A stretch of 64,000 nucleotides of DNA, taken from the NCBI GenBank assembly GCA_963755705.1, contig CAVWKW010000003.1, positions 372,001 through 436,000 of the forward strand, in the 5' to 3' direction. This document shows positions 25,799-33,503 of this stretch, in pieces. The first letter of the stretch is position 1. Each line of letters begins with the position of its first letter. The notes below the pieces were generated by a model. That model was given only the letters and a program-made list of their open reading frames with translations. It did no database searches and was not told where the DNA came from. The DNA is from JBARDN01 sp963755705 (GTDB taxonomy: Bacteria; Desulfobacterota; Binatia; Binatales; Binataceae). Position numbers and translations under genes: made by a program.

Positions 25799-27031
25799 AT
25801 GAGTATTCGCGGTATCGAGGCTCCCGTGCTTGGAATGGCGGGAATGAGAAGCGAAGTAATTTCGGAGGCCGAAATCGATCCTGGTGTTTCGGAATTGGAG
25901 CAATCTCCGCGTGTTCCGCTGGCGCGTCTGGCGCTCGGGTCTGAGCGAATTGGTGGAATGGTTGTCCGGTCTGCTCAGGTCCGCAAAGTACTGAAAACGA
26001 TAGCGAGACTCAGCCCTTACAAAGCCACGGTTTTGATATACGGCGAATCGGGAACCGGTAAAGAACTGGTCGCCCGCGCATTGCACACTCTTGGTCCGAC
26101 GCCGAACGGACCGTTCGTCACATTCAATTGCGCAAATCTGCTCGAGTCGCTCGCTGAGTCCCAGTTGTTCGGGCACGTCAAGGGCGCCTTTACGGACGCG
26201 CGCGAGGATTCGTTCGGCTATTTCCGCTCGGCCAACGGCGGCACGCTGTTTTTGGATGAAATCGGAGAACTGCCGCTGAAGCTACAGCCCAAGCTTCTGC
26301 GCGCGGTCGAGACCTGCGAGATTCAGCCGGTGGGATCGTCGCATACTCACAAAATAGATATCCGGCTGGTCGCGGCGACCAATCGTGACTTGCGCGCGAT
26401 GGTCAAGGCGGGACAGTTTCGCGACGATCTGTATTATCGGCTGAACACGGCGGCGATTTTTCTGCCGCCGCTGCGCGAGCGCCGTGAGGCGATCTCCGCT
26501 TTTATCGCGCATTTTATTGAGCACTACAATCGGCTCTTCGGCAAAGAAGTGCTGTTTGTTGATCGACATGCGCTGGATTACCTGCTGGCTTACGGATGGC
26601 CCGGCAACGTGCGGGAGCTGGCTCACGCGATCGAGAGCGCGGTCATCCTTTCTGAGAGTGAATGCCTAATCGCGGACGATCTGCCGGCGCATATCCTCGA
26701 GATCGCGGGCAATGATGTGAGCACCGAGCTTGCGGATTCTCAGGCCGTGCCGGCGATCGACTCTGCGGCCGCGCCGTCCGCGGGAAATTCCAACGGCGGA
26801 CTCGGGCCGCTGCTTTTGGACGAAGTGATCAAGCGCACTCTGCTGCGGTCGCTGGAAGAGACCGACGGAAACCGCCGCCGCGCCGCGGATCTGCTTGGCG
26901 TTTCGCGTTCCACCCTATACCGGATGCTTGCGCGCTATGGGATCAGCGAAAACGCACATCCTGGTTCAGCTCAATCGGCGGTTGCTTCCGACGACAAGGA
27001 GCCGGGCGCCGGCAACGACCCGCTTCTTTAG
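25799..27031 (+). CDS. Sigma-54-dependent Fis-family transcriptional activator (paralog of the one at the window start)
   Basis: 410 residues from ATG 25799. A short N-terminal region without a receiver, PAS or GAF domain leads to the AAA+ core: YGESGTGKELVARAL (Walker A), KGAFTDARED (GAFTDA in place of GAFTGA), GGTLFLDEIGELPLK (Walker B), and WPGNVRELAHAIESAV. The C-terminal Fis-type helix-turn-helix is RRRAADLLGVSRSTLYRMLARYG. From SERIGGMVVRSAQVRKVLKT on, it is nearly identical to the activator at 1-1181. The start is uncertain: GTG 25748 would overlap the predicted promoter, and GTG 25826 has a GAGG box 5 bases upstream. It may control the neighbouring Tad genes, whose flp has a -24/-12 site; this is inference. 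Confidence 0.9.
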   Translation: MSIRGIEAPVLGMAGMRSEVISEAEIDPGVSELEQSPRVPLARLALGSERIGGMVVRSAQVRKVLKTIARLSPYKATVLIYGESGTGKELVARALHTLGPTPNGPFVTFNCANLLESLAESQLFGHVKGAFTDAREDSFGYFRSANGGTLFLDEIGELPLKLQPKLLRAVETCEIQPVGSSHTHKIDIRLVAATNRDLRAMVKAGQFRDDLYYRLNTAAIFLPPLRERREAISAFIAHFIEHYNRLFGKEVLFVDRHALDYLLAYGWPGNVRELAHAIESAVILSESECLIADDLPAHILEIAGNDVSTELADSQAVPAIDSAAAPSAGNSNGGLGPLLLDEVIKRTLLRSLEETDGNRRRAADLLGVSRSTLYRMLARYGISENAHPGSAQSAVASDDKEPGAGNDPLL

Positions 27032-27080
27032 CTCGAGCGGTTGGAATTTCTTCCGTGAATCGCGCACAATCGCGGTCCGG

Positions 27081-27395
27081 ATGTTCAGGTCAGGCGCCCT
27101 CGCAAAGTTAGCGGTCCTTTCGTTGATCGTGGCGCTGGTCTGCGCCGCGCCAGCCACCGCTGGTCCCGATACGCCCAAGCCGCCCGCCGATCTCGCCAAC
27201 CTCGAGCGCGAGGTCTCGCTCAAAATCGCGCACGTTCGCGACGAGGGTCCGACCGATCCCGTCCAGCGCCAGAAACTGCACGATGCCGAGCTTCTGGATG
27301 CCACAGCGGAGCAGGAAATCAGCACCGGCGACTTCCGCTCCGCCGAGGACAACCTGGTGAAGGCTAATGCGATAGCAAGCGAGCTCGCGCATTAG
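27081..27395 (+). CDS. Small exported protein of unknown function
   Basis: 104 residues with a clear signal peptide (LAKLAVLSLIVALVCAAPATAG, cleavage after ATA/ATAG near residue 28). The mature 75 residues are charged and helical (LANLEREVSLKIAHVRDEG, then ARGD-like acidic helices) with no Cys and no known motif. The layout suggests a small helical periplasmic protein with one TPR-like hairpin. It begins 50 bases after the activator stop and may share its transcript. Longer upstream in-frame starts lie inside the activator gene and are rejected. Confidence 0.6.
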   Translation: MFRSGALAKLAVLSLIVALVCAAPATAGPDTPKPPADLANLEREVSLKIAHVRDEGPTDPVQRQKLHDAELLDATAEQEISTGDFRSAEDNLVKANAIASELAH

Positions 27396-27466
27396 CTGCC
27401 GGTCCCCCAGCACGCCGCGATAGTGCCGATTCTTCGCCGCGTCCGCTTTTGATACCGTTAGGGAAG

Positions 27467-28618
27467 ATGATTGGACCCGATCAAATCTGGGGTGAAGCGG
27501 TTCGCACTCTCGAAGCCGGCACCATGTTTGCCCTCGCGACCGTGATCAATGTCCGCGGCTCGACGCCGCGCGAAATCGGCGCGAAGATGATCGTCCGCAC
27601 CGACGGCCAGTTCGGCACGATCGGCGGTGGATGCGGCGAAGCCGAAGTCTTCCGCAAAGCACGGATCCTGCTCGAAGAAGGGCAGGGCGCGCGCCTGACG
27701 GAAGTCGATCTCACTGGAGATTTCGATCAAAAGGAAATCGGAACCTGCGGCGGGATCATGGACGTGTTCGTCGATATCTGGAAGCCCGGGTCCGACCTCG
27801 AGATTGCCCGCCGCCTGTACGAGGCCGCGGCGCATAGCCGTCCTGCCGCCCTCGTGACGCTGGTCGATCCCGGAACTCCGGACGCCGGGAAGGTCGGCGC
27901 GCGCTCGGTGCTCGATCCCGCGGCCGGCAAAGCCTCGGTGCCGATCGAGATTGCTCCGCGCGCGATTACGCAGCTCGGAGTCCGCGCGGCCGACGGGACC
28001 GCGGTGCTGGTCGAGGTCAGCGAGAACGGCGGCGCCAATCCGGTCACGCGAATCGAGTCCACCGGCGCGCCGCGCCTGTTTCTGGATCCGGTTTCCGGCG
28101 CGCAGCGCCTGGTGATCGCGGGCGCCGGGCATATTGCGCAGCCGCTGGCGGCGCTGGGCTCGATGCTTGGTTTTCATGTCACGGTGATCGACGACCGCGC
28201 CTCGTTCGCGAATCGGGAGCGCTTTCCCACCGCCGACGAAATTATCATCCGCCCGTTTGGTCCCGCCGTCGCGGCGCTCAATCTCGACCGCCATTGCTAC
28301 CTGGTCTCCGTCACCCGCGGCCATTCGTTCGACGAAGACGTAATCCTGACCGCGCTGCGTAACAGCCGCGGCGCGTTTATCGGGATGATCGGATCGCGCC
28401 GGCGGGTGAAGGCGACGCTGGATCGAATCGGCGCGATGGGGATTGCGCCGGAGCTGCTTGACCAGGTGCATGCGCCGCTTGGAATCGATATCGCAGCCGA
28501 GACGCCCGAGGAAATCGCGCTGTCGATCATTTCCGAGATCGTGCGTGAGCGCCGCAGCGGTGTCCGCGATGACGCGAACCTCGGGGTGAAGACCGGCCGT
28601 CTGCAGCCGCGCCGCTGA
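27467..28618 (+). CDS. xdhC: XdhC/CoxI family molybdenum-enzyme maturation factor
   Basis: 383 residues in the two-domain XdhC/CoxI layout. The N-terminal domain has the family motif FALATVINVRGSTPREIGAKM, the GGGCGEAEV segment and GTCGG with a conserved Cys. The C-terminal Rossmann domain has LVIAGAGHIAQPLAALGSMLG and the family end IGMIGSRRRV. XdhC binds molybdenum cofactor, promotes its sulfuration and delivers it to xanthine-dehydrogenase-type hydroxylases. It is followed after 1 base by a MobA-like nucleotidyltransferase, the usual partner. No hydroxylase structural genes lie in the window. ATG 27467 is chosen over TTG 27449. Confidence 0.9.
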   Translation: MIGPDQIWGEAVRTLEAGTMFALATVINVRGSTPREIGAKMIVRTDGQFGTIGGGCGEAEVFRKARILLEEGQGARLTEVDLTGDFDQKEIGTCGGIMDVFVDIWKPGSDLEIARRLYEAAAHSRPAALVTLVDPGTPDAGKVGARSVLDPAAGKASVPIEIAPRAITQLGVRAADGTAVLVEVSENGGANPVTRIESTGAPRLFLDPVSGAQRLVIAGAGHIAQPLAALGSMLGFHVTVIDDRASFANRERFPTADEIIIRPFGPAVAALNLDRHCYLVSVTRGHSFDEDVILTALRNSRGAFIGMIGSRRRVKATLDRIGAMGIAPELLDQVHAPLGIDIAAETPEEIALSIISEIVRERRSGVRDDANLGVKTGRLQPRR

Positions 28619-28619
28619 C

Positions 28620-29258
28620 GTGGCCCAAAATCCTCAAATTATCAAAGACCCTGAAGTTCGCATTGACGCGATTGTGCTCGCGGCCGGCGAGTCGCGCCGC
28701 ATGGGATTTCCCAAACCTCTTCTTAGCCTAGGTCATGGCGAGGACTCGTTCATCGAACGAAGCTTGCGGCTGATCATGCCGGCGGTCGAGCGCGTCGTGA
28801 TCGTGCTCGGCGCGCACGCCGGCAGGATTCGGACAGCGATTCCCGCCGACGCGCGTATCACGGTCATCGAAAATCCCAACTACGCCGACGGCCAGCTATC
28901 ATCTCTCAAGGTTGGATTGGGCGTGCTCGCGTCCGAGGCGTCCGCCGCGATGATGCATCTCGCGGACCATCCGCTGGTCACCGGCGCGACCTATCTTGCG
29001 GTCGCAGAAGCGTACCGCCGCACCCGCGCCGCGATCGTGATCGCACGCCACGCGGGACGCCGCGGTCATCCCGTCATTTTCGATCGCTCGATCTTCCCCG
29101 AACTCCTCGCGGCACCACTCACTCAGGGTGCGCGCGCGGTGGTAAACGCGACGCCCGCCCGGATCGTCTATACCGACGTGGATGACCCGGGTGTCGCTCT
29201 CGATCTCGATACTCCAGACGACCTCGCCCGGGCCGGGCTCCCGCCTCCGCCCAAATAG
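28620..29258 (+). CDS. MobA/MocA-like molybdopterin nucleotidyltransferase
   Basis: 212 residues. The GT-A fold NTP-transferase signature AIVLAAGESRRMGFPKPLL is at residues about 17-35, with HLADHPLV (the metal-binding Asp of strand 4) and GRRGHPVIFDRSIFPEL later, as in MocA and its kin. Such enzymes add CMP or GMP to molybdopterin to make the dinucleotide cofactor of Mo hydroxylases. The GTG start lies one base after the XdhC stop, so they are cotranscribed. Cytidylyl versus guanylyl specificity cannot be told from what I see. Confidence 0.85.
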   Translation: MAQNPQIIKDPEVRIDAIVLAAGESRRMGFPKPLLSLGHGEDSFIERSLRLIMPAVERVVIVLGAHAGRIRTAIPADARITVIENPNYADGQLSSLKVGLGVLASEASAAMMHLADHPLVTGATYLAVAEAYRRTRAAIVIARHAGRRGHPVIFDRSIFPELLAAPLTQGARAVVNATPARIVYTDVDDPGVALDLDTPDDLARAGLPPPPK

Positions 29259-29372
29259 AACCCGCTTTCCGGGCTCTAGTGGCGGATGCGCGAGCGGATG
29301 AGGCGGCACGAGTTACGAGTCAGCTAAACGTTCTGTAACCGCTACGCGGCGCTGTCGTAATAGAGGACAGCT

Positions 29373-30011
29373 ATGCTGGGACTCGCCGCGAGCAGGAAGT
29401 TCGGGTGGAGATTGATCTCCAAGCCTGATGAAGAGTTGATTGCCGACGCGCTCGGCGGCGAGTCGGCGGCATTCTCTGAGCTGGCGACGCGGCATCGCCC
29501 GCGCGTCGAACGGCTGTGCCAGCGGTTCTTCTCCGATCCGGAGATTGCCCGCGACCTGGCCCAGGAATGCTTCATCCGCGCATACACCGCGCTTGCGAGC
29601 TATCGCAAAGAGATGCCGTTTGGCGGATGGCTGCGCGCGATTGTCACCAACCTGTGCTATGACGAGTTGCGGCGCAGGCGGCGCCGTCCCGAGGAGCTGG
29701 TCGGCGATTTTACTGCGATGGAAGTGCAGTGGATGCATCTGGTGAACGAGGCCACGCCCGAACAGATCGTCTCCGACGCTGAAGAGCGTCGCCACGCGCA
29801 CGATTTGGCGCATCGCCTGCTCGACACGCTCCGGCCAGAGGACCGCACCGTCCTGATTATGAAGGACAGCGAAGGGATGAACGTAAGCGAGATTGCACAG
29901 ACGATGGGCTGGAGCGCCGCGAAAGTTAAGATCCGCGCCTTTCGCGCCCGCCAGGCGCTGCGCCGCGAGTCCGAGCGGCTGCAAGCGGCGGCGCGCAGGT
30001 GGAGCTCATGA
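29373..30011 (+). CDS. ECF (extracytoplasmic function) RNA polymerase sigma factor
   Basis: 212 residues, with sigma region 2 (SELATRHRPRVERLCQRFF...DLAQECFIRAYTAL) and region 4 (LRPEDRTVLIMKDSEGMNVSEIAQTMGWSAAKVKIRAFRARQALRR). This is the RpoE/SigW-type layout. Its stop overlaps the next ATG (ATGA), and that gene encodes a membrane anti-sigma factor with a zinc finger, so the sigma factor is probably held at the membrane until an envelope signal frees it. I could not pick out an autoregulated promoter in the 114-base gap upstream. Confidence 0.93.
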   Translation: MLGLAASRKFGWRLISKPDEELIADALGGESAAFSELATRHRPRVERLCQRFFSDPEIARDLAQECFIRAYTALASYRKEMPFGGWLRAIVTNLCYDELRRRRRRPEELVGDFTAMEVQWMHLVNEATPEQIVSDAEERRHAHDLAHRLLDTLRPEDRTVLIMKDSEGMNVSEIAQTMGWSAAKVKIRAFRARQALRRESERLQAAARRWSS

Positions 30012-30445
30012 ACTGTTTCGAAGCTCGACAGGATTTTCCCGCGTTCTGGCGGCGCGAGCTTCTCGAGTATCGGCGCGCCGAGATGAACGCGCATCTTGGC
30101 GAGTGCCCGAAGTGCGACGCGGCGTTTCGCACCTTCGCGATATCAGCGCCCGTCCTGCATTCGGAACTGGGCGCGCAAGCGCTGACGAGCAGCGGCGCGC
30201 AACCACGCGAGTCGGCGATGCGCGCGCCCACTCCGATGCCGAGTGCAAACTATCGCGAGCCGCGCAGATGGTTTGCAATGTGCGCGTCGGTGATCGTTTT
30301 CATCGCCGCCGCGACTGGCGCATACCTTGCGGTGACTCCTCCGGGCGGCTCGCTGAGCGAGGCGCTGACTAATCCGCGGGAACCGTCGGTGCAGGAGTTG
30401 TTCGGATCTGACGCACCTGATTTGAGCAACGATCTCTCCGGGTAA
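30008..30445 (+). CDS. Membrane anti-sigma factor with ZAS-type zinc finger
   Basis: 145 residues from ATG 30008, overlapping the sigma gene's stop by 4 bases, with AGGTGGAG just upstream. The N-terminal anti-sigma domain has His29-x3-Cys33-x2-Cys36 (HLGECPKC) and Cys3 as a likely fourth ligand. One membrane helix (WFAMCASVIVFIAAATGAYLAV, about 91-112) is followed by a short periplasmic tail of about 35 residues. Such proteins sequester the ECF factor and release it by proteolysis or redox change. No protease gene is nearby. Confidence 0.85.
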   Translation: MNCFEARQDFPAFWRRELLEYRRAEMNAHLGECPKCDAAFRTFAISAPVLHSELGAQALTSSGAQPRESAMRAPTPMPSANYREPRRWFAMCASVIVFIAAATGAYLAVTPPGGSLSEALTNPREPSVQELFGSDAPDLSNDLSG

Positions 30446-30450
30446 ATTCA

Positions 30451-30873
30451 TTGCCGGGAAAGTTCAACTCATGGCCGATCGTGCTCGCGCTAGCGGCGAG
30501 CCTGCTCATCGGATTTACAATCAGCACGCTCGCCTATCGCTACCGCTATCTGCGTGTGCCGGGGCAGGGTGTCGCGGCGCAAATGAATCGTGATTTGCAT
30601 CTGACGCCAGGACAGCGCGAGCAGATTGTCGGGATCATGCAGGACACCCGGCTGCGGGTGAAGCAGGTGCGAAACCATTTCCAGCGCGCGCGCCGCACCC
30701 TGCTGATGGAGGCCTACGCACAAATTCGCGCGACGCTGACGCCCGAGCAGCAGCAGCAATTTGATCGCGAGTTCGCGATGCCCTCGATACGCGCCGGCGC
30801 GGGCGCCGCTCCGCAAGCCTTCGCCTCGCCCGCCGATCAACCAAGTGCAGCAGCCTCATCCGCCGAGCCCTAG
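30451..30873 (+). CDS. Periplasmic CpxP/Spy/ZraP-like sensor protein
   Basis: 140 residues. A membrane segment near the N-terminus (WPIVLALAASLLIGFTISTLAY) anchors a helical domain with the LTPGQREQI and LTPEQQQQFD motifs typical of the LTxxQ (Spy/CpxP/heavy-metal-resistance) family. The tail is Ala/Pro/Ser-rich. It lies 5 bases after the anti-sigma gene, so sigma, anti-sigma and periplasmic helical protein form one operon, the arrangement of CnrYXH-like or envelope-stress modules. Here it may bind metal or misfolded protein and modulate the anti-sigma factor. The TTG start is weakly supported; GTG 30481 is an alternative. Confidence 0.7.
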   Translation: MPGKFNSWPIVLALAASLLIGFTISTLAYRYRYLRVPGQGVAAQMNRDLHLTPGQREQIVGIMQDTRLRVKQVRNHFQRARRTLLMEAYAQIRATLTPEQQQQFDREFAMPSIRAGAGAAPQAFASPADQPSAAASSAEP

Positions 30874-30942
30874 CCCATCCCGAGGCTGGTTGCCCTTACT
30901 CCCGCCCAAGCGATAAGTATCGAGCGCTTGGAGTGCTGTTCG

Positions 30943-32169
30943 ATGGCGAGTGCCTATCAACCGATTCAATCTGAGCCCGGACCGCGGCACGCTCACAACC
31001 TCGGGCTCGGGTATCTGCGCGGATTTCTGGTGGTGCTGGTCCTCGCGCATCACTCGGTGCTTGCCTATATCGACTCGCCGCCTCCTTTGCCGAAGTCGCT
31101 GCTCGATCCGGTGAGGTGGTGGCGCGCATTCCCGATCATCGATCCGCGTGCGCATTGGGCCGGCTTCAGCCTGTTCACCGGCTTCAACGACGACTTCTTC
31201 ATGTCGCTGATGTTCTTTATTTCCGGACTGTTCGTATGGTCGAGTCTCAGGCGCAAGGGCGCCGGAACATTCGCGCGCGATCGGATGATCCGTCTCGGTA
31301 TCCCGTTCCTGGTCGGCGCAGCGATCGTCGCCCCCATCGCTTATTATCCTTCGTATCTGCAGGCAGGCGGCCATGGCATACGCGGCTACGCGCATGTGTG
31401 GATGTCCTTCGGCGATTGGCCGACGGGACCCGCATGGTTCATCTGGCTGCTGCTCGCGTTCGATCTCGTCGCGGCCGCGATATTCGCGGTGATGCCGGAG
31501 TTCGGCAACGTGGTTGCGCGCCTGACATCGGGCGCTCGCACGCGCCCGTTTCGATTCTATGTTCTGTTGACGGCAATCTCGGCCGCGGTCTCTATTCCGA
31601 TGGTCCTGATATACGGCCCGGCATACTGGACCAGCATAGGACCGTTCCAGTTGCAGACCGCGCGCCTGTTTCATTACGCGGTTTATCTAATCGCTGGCAT
31701 TGGTGTCGGAGTGTACGGAATCGATCGCGGGCTGCTCGCAAGCGACGGAAATCTCGCGCGTCATTGGGGCCGCTGGGTGGCGTTCGGACTGATCGCGTTT
31801 TTCGCAAGCGTCGTTTTCGTCGCAACCATATTGACCCGAATGTATCATGCGGCGATGCCTCTAGCCCTTCTGGGCGCGATCTGGAGCGTGGTCTTCGTGG
31901 TGACGTGCGCCGCGCTCTCGTTTGCTTTCCTCGCACTATTCATCCGCTTCGCCACCCGCCGGCGATGGATCTGGGACAGTCTGAGCGACAACGAATACGG
32001 GATGTATATTATCCACTACATGTTCGTCTCGTGGCTGCAGTTGGCGATGCTGCAAATTGCGCTGCCAGCAATCGGCAAGGGCGTACTGGTCTTCATCGGA
32101 GTGTTACTCCTGAGCTGGGGCACCAGCGCCGCGATCCGCAGCATCCCCGGCGTCTCCAGCGTAGTGTGA
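30943..32169 (+). CDS. Acyltransferase family 3 membrane protein (OpgC/OafA-like)
   Basis: 408 residues, about ten membrane helices, cytoplasmic membrane. The N-terminal LGYLRGFLVVLVLAHHSVLAY contains the R...H(H) pair typical of the Acyl_transf_3 family, whose members move acyl groups onto sugars or glucans at the cell surface. SLMFFISGLFVWSSLRRKGAGTFARDRMIRLGIPFL is the next family block. Similar proteins include OpgC (glucan succinylation) and OafA (O-antigen acetylation); substrate unknown. ATG 30943 is preferred over the in-frame TTG 15 bases earlier. Its last 77 bases are overlapped by the antisense tail of the next gene. Confidence 0.85.
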   Translation: MASAYQPIQSEPGPRHAHNLGLGYLRGFLVVLVLAHHSVLAYIDSPPPLPKSLLDPVRWWRAFPIIDPRAHWAGFSLFTGFNDDFFMSLMFFISGLFVWSSLRRKGAGTFARDRMIRLGIPFLVGAAIVAPIAYYPSYLQAGGHGIRGYAHVWMSFGDWPTGPAWFIWLLLAFDLVAAAIFAVMPEFGNVVARLTSGARTRPFRFYVLLTAISAAVSIPMVLIYGPAYWTSIGPFQLQTARLFHYAVYLIAGIGVGVYGIDRGLLASDGNLARHWGRWVAFGLIAFFASVVFVATILTRMYHAAMPLALLGAIWSVVFVVTCAALSFAFLALFIRFATRRRWIWDSLSDNEYGMYIIHYMFVSWLQLAMLQIALPAIGKGVLVFIGVLLLSWGTSAAIRSIPGVSSVV

Positions 32170-32656
32170 GCGATTCCGAGCGCCTCGGTGTCATTCCCGC
32201 GTGTGGCTGCCGCGCGAGGAATCCCTTTTCCTTGCTCGCGATCACGCGCTTTGCACCGAGGTAGACCCGGTATCGCTCGTGCTCGGCGAATTCTTCGAGC
32301 GTCCACACGATCGGAGTCCCGAGCTGCTTGCTCAGATGAATCGCGCGTCCGCCTTCGAGGTAGACCGCGACGTGCGCGCCCCACGCGCGCCGCGTCCGGT
32401 TGAACAGCAGCAAGTCCAGAGGCCGAAGCCGGACGACGCGGCGCGTATAGCGCGTGTCGCTCCACAAATCGCTCGAGCGTAGATCAGGCACCGCGCGTCC
32501 GAAGTGTCGCAGCAGTTCATACGCGAAATGCTGGCAATTCGCGCCCCGCGCGAGTCCGCGCGAATTCGGCGCGCCCAGATAGCATGCGCCGTTGTATTGG
32601 ACGCGCAGGAACTTCCGCGGAATCGCAATTCCGGCCGAGCGCGTACCTGTTTCCAT
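32093..32656 (-). CDS. NlpC/P60-like protein with a repeat-derived C-terminal tail
   Basis: 187 residues from ATG 32656 (TTG 32662 is possible). The core has a likely catalytic Cys in GANCQHFAYELL and His in WGAHVAVYLEGG, the Cys-His pair and order of NlpC/P60-type cysteine peptidases or amidases; a third polar residue is probably the following His (AIHLSKQL). There is no signal peptide. The natural fold seems to end near YLGAKRVIASKE. The rest (GFLARQPHAGMTP onward) is read from a dispersed intergenic repeat and then, antisense, from the 3' end of the acyltransferase gene. The original stop has probably been lost. It is the last gene of a run with two alpha/beta hydrolases. Confidence 0.65.
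   Translation of the reverse strand: METGTRSAGIAIPRKFLRVQYNGACYLGAPNSRGLARGANCQHFAYELLRHFGRAVPDLRSSDLWSDTRYTRRVVRLRPLDLLLFNRTRRAWGAHVAVYLEGGRAIHLSKQLGTPIVWTLEEFAEHERYRVYLGAKRVIASKEKGFLARQPHAGMTPRRSESLTLRWRRRGCCGSRRWCPSSGVTLR
32188..32225 (+). repeat. 38-bp dispersed repeat, copy A (inside the NlpC/P60-like gene)
   Basis: This 38-bp sequence (begins GTGTCATTCCCGCG, ends GAGGAATCCC) recurs inverted at 38467-38504 with one mismatch. Here it encodes the GFLARQPHAGMTP part of the minus-strand gene; the other copy is intergenic. Confidence 0.85.
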
Positions 32657-32666
32657 CTCCAAAGCT

Positions 32667-33503
32667 CTACGGCAACTGCGCGATGAACTCGGCGACGATG
32701 CTCGCGACGGCGGCGGGATTTTCGAGAATCACATGATGATGCGCCGCCGGAATCTCGACCATCCGCACCTGCGGATTCGAGTCGCGCGCCGCGGCGGCCG
32801 CCTCCGCCGTCATGATGCGGCTCAGCTCGGCGCGAATCAGCAAAGTCGGAATGGTGATCTCCTTGAGAGTTTCGAGCGCGTCGATTCCATCGCTGCCGAA
32901 AAAACTTTCGCGGTCGAACTTGAGCGTCCAGCGGCCGTCGTCGGTCCGCGCCAGGCTCTTGTGAGCGATCTCGCGCAGGATTTCCGGGGCGATACCGCCT
33001 TCATCCGGCATCAGGCGGAAGCGCGCCTGCGCGGTCTCGAGATCCGGATAGGTCACGAGCGGCAATGCCTTGAGCCGCCGCAGATAGCGATCACGTCCCC
33101 TGCTCGAAGTGAGCGCCGCGTCGATCGCGACGACCGCGCGTGCGAGTTCGCCATGATGCCGCGCGAAGGCGAGCGCGGAGAGTCCACCCATGCTGTGCCC
33201 GACAACGATCGGCTGGTCTTGTGGCCGGCCGACGTGCGCGGCGAACGCCGCGATATCGCGCGCGTTATCCAGCGGCGAGTAGGAGGCGGGCCGCACCCAT
33301 TCGCTGTCGCCGTGGCCGCGTTGATCGAGCGCAAGAAGACGCAAGTCGGGCGGCATCACGCGCGCGAGCGGCTCCCACCACCACGCGTTGGCGGAATTTC
33401 CGTGCAGCAGAATCACGCTGACGCGCCCCGCGGGATTCCACTCGAGATAATGCAGCCGCGGCTTGGCGTCGAAGATATGGCTGTGCGGCTCGTTCGTGCT
33501 CAT
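32667..33503 (-). CDS. Alpha/beta hydrolase (second of a tandem pair)
   Basis: 278 residues, alpha/beta hydrolase fold of the epoxide-hydrolase/haloalkane-dehalogenase/esterase superfamily. The oxyanion motif HGNSAN and the strand LRLLALDQRGHGDSEW are followed by the nucleophile elbow VGHSMGGLSAL (Ser nucleophile). The catalytic His is in AAHHHVILENP near the C-terminus. Ser as nucleophile argues for an esterase, lactonase or C-C hydrolase, not an epoxide hydrolase. It overlaps the upstream hydrolase gene by 4 bases (ATGA) and is its paralog. Substrate unknown. Confidence 0.85.
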   Translation of the reverse strand: MSTNEPHSHIFDAKPRLHYLEWNPAGRVSVILLHGNSANAWWWEPLARVMPPDLRLLALDQRGHGDSEWVRPASYSPLDNARDIAAFAAHVGRPQDQPIVVGHSMGGLSALAFARHHGELARAVVAIDAALTSSRGRDRYLRRLKALPLVTYPDLETAQARFRLMPDEGGIAPEILREIAHKSLARTDDGRWTLKFDRESFFGSDGIDALETLKEITIPTLLIRAELSRIMTAEAAAAARDSNPQVRMVEIPAAHHHVILENPAAVASIVAEFIAQLP

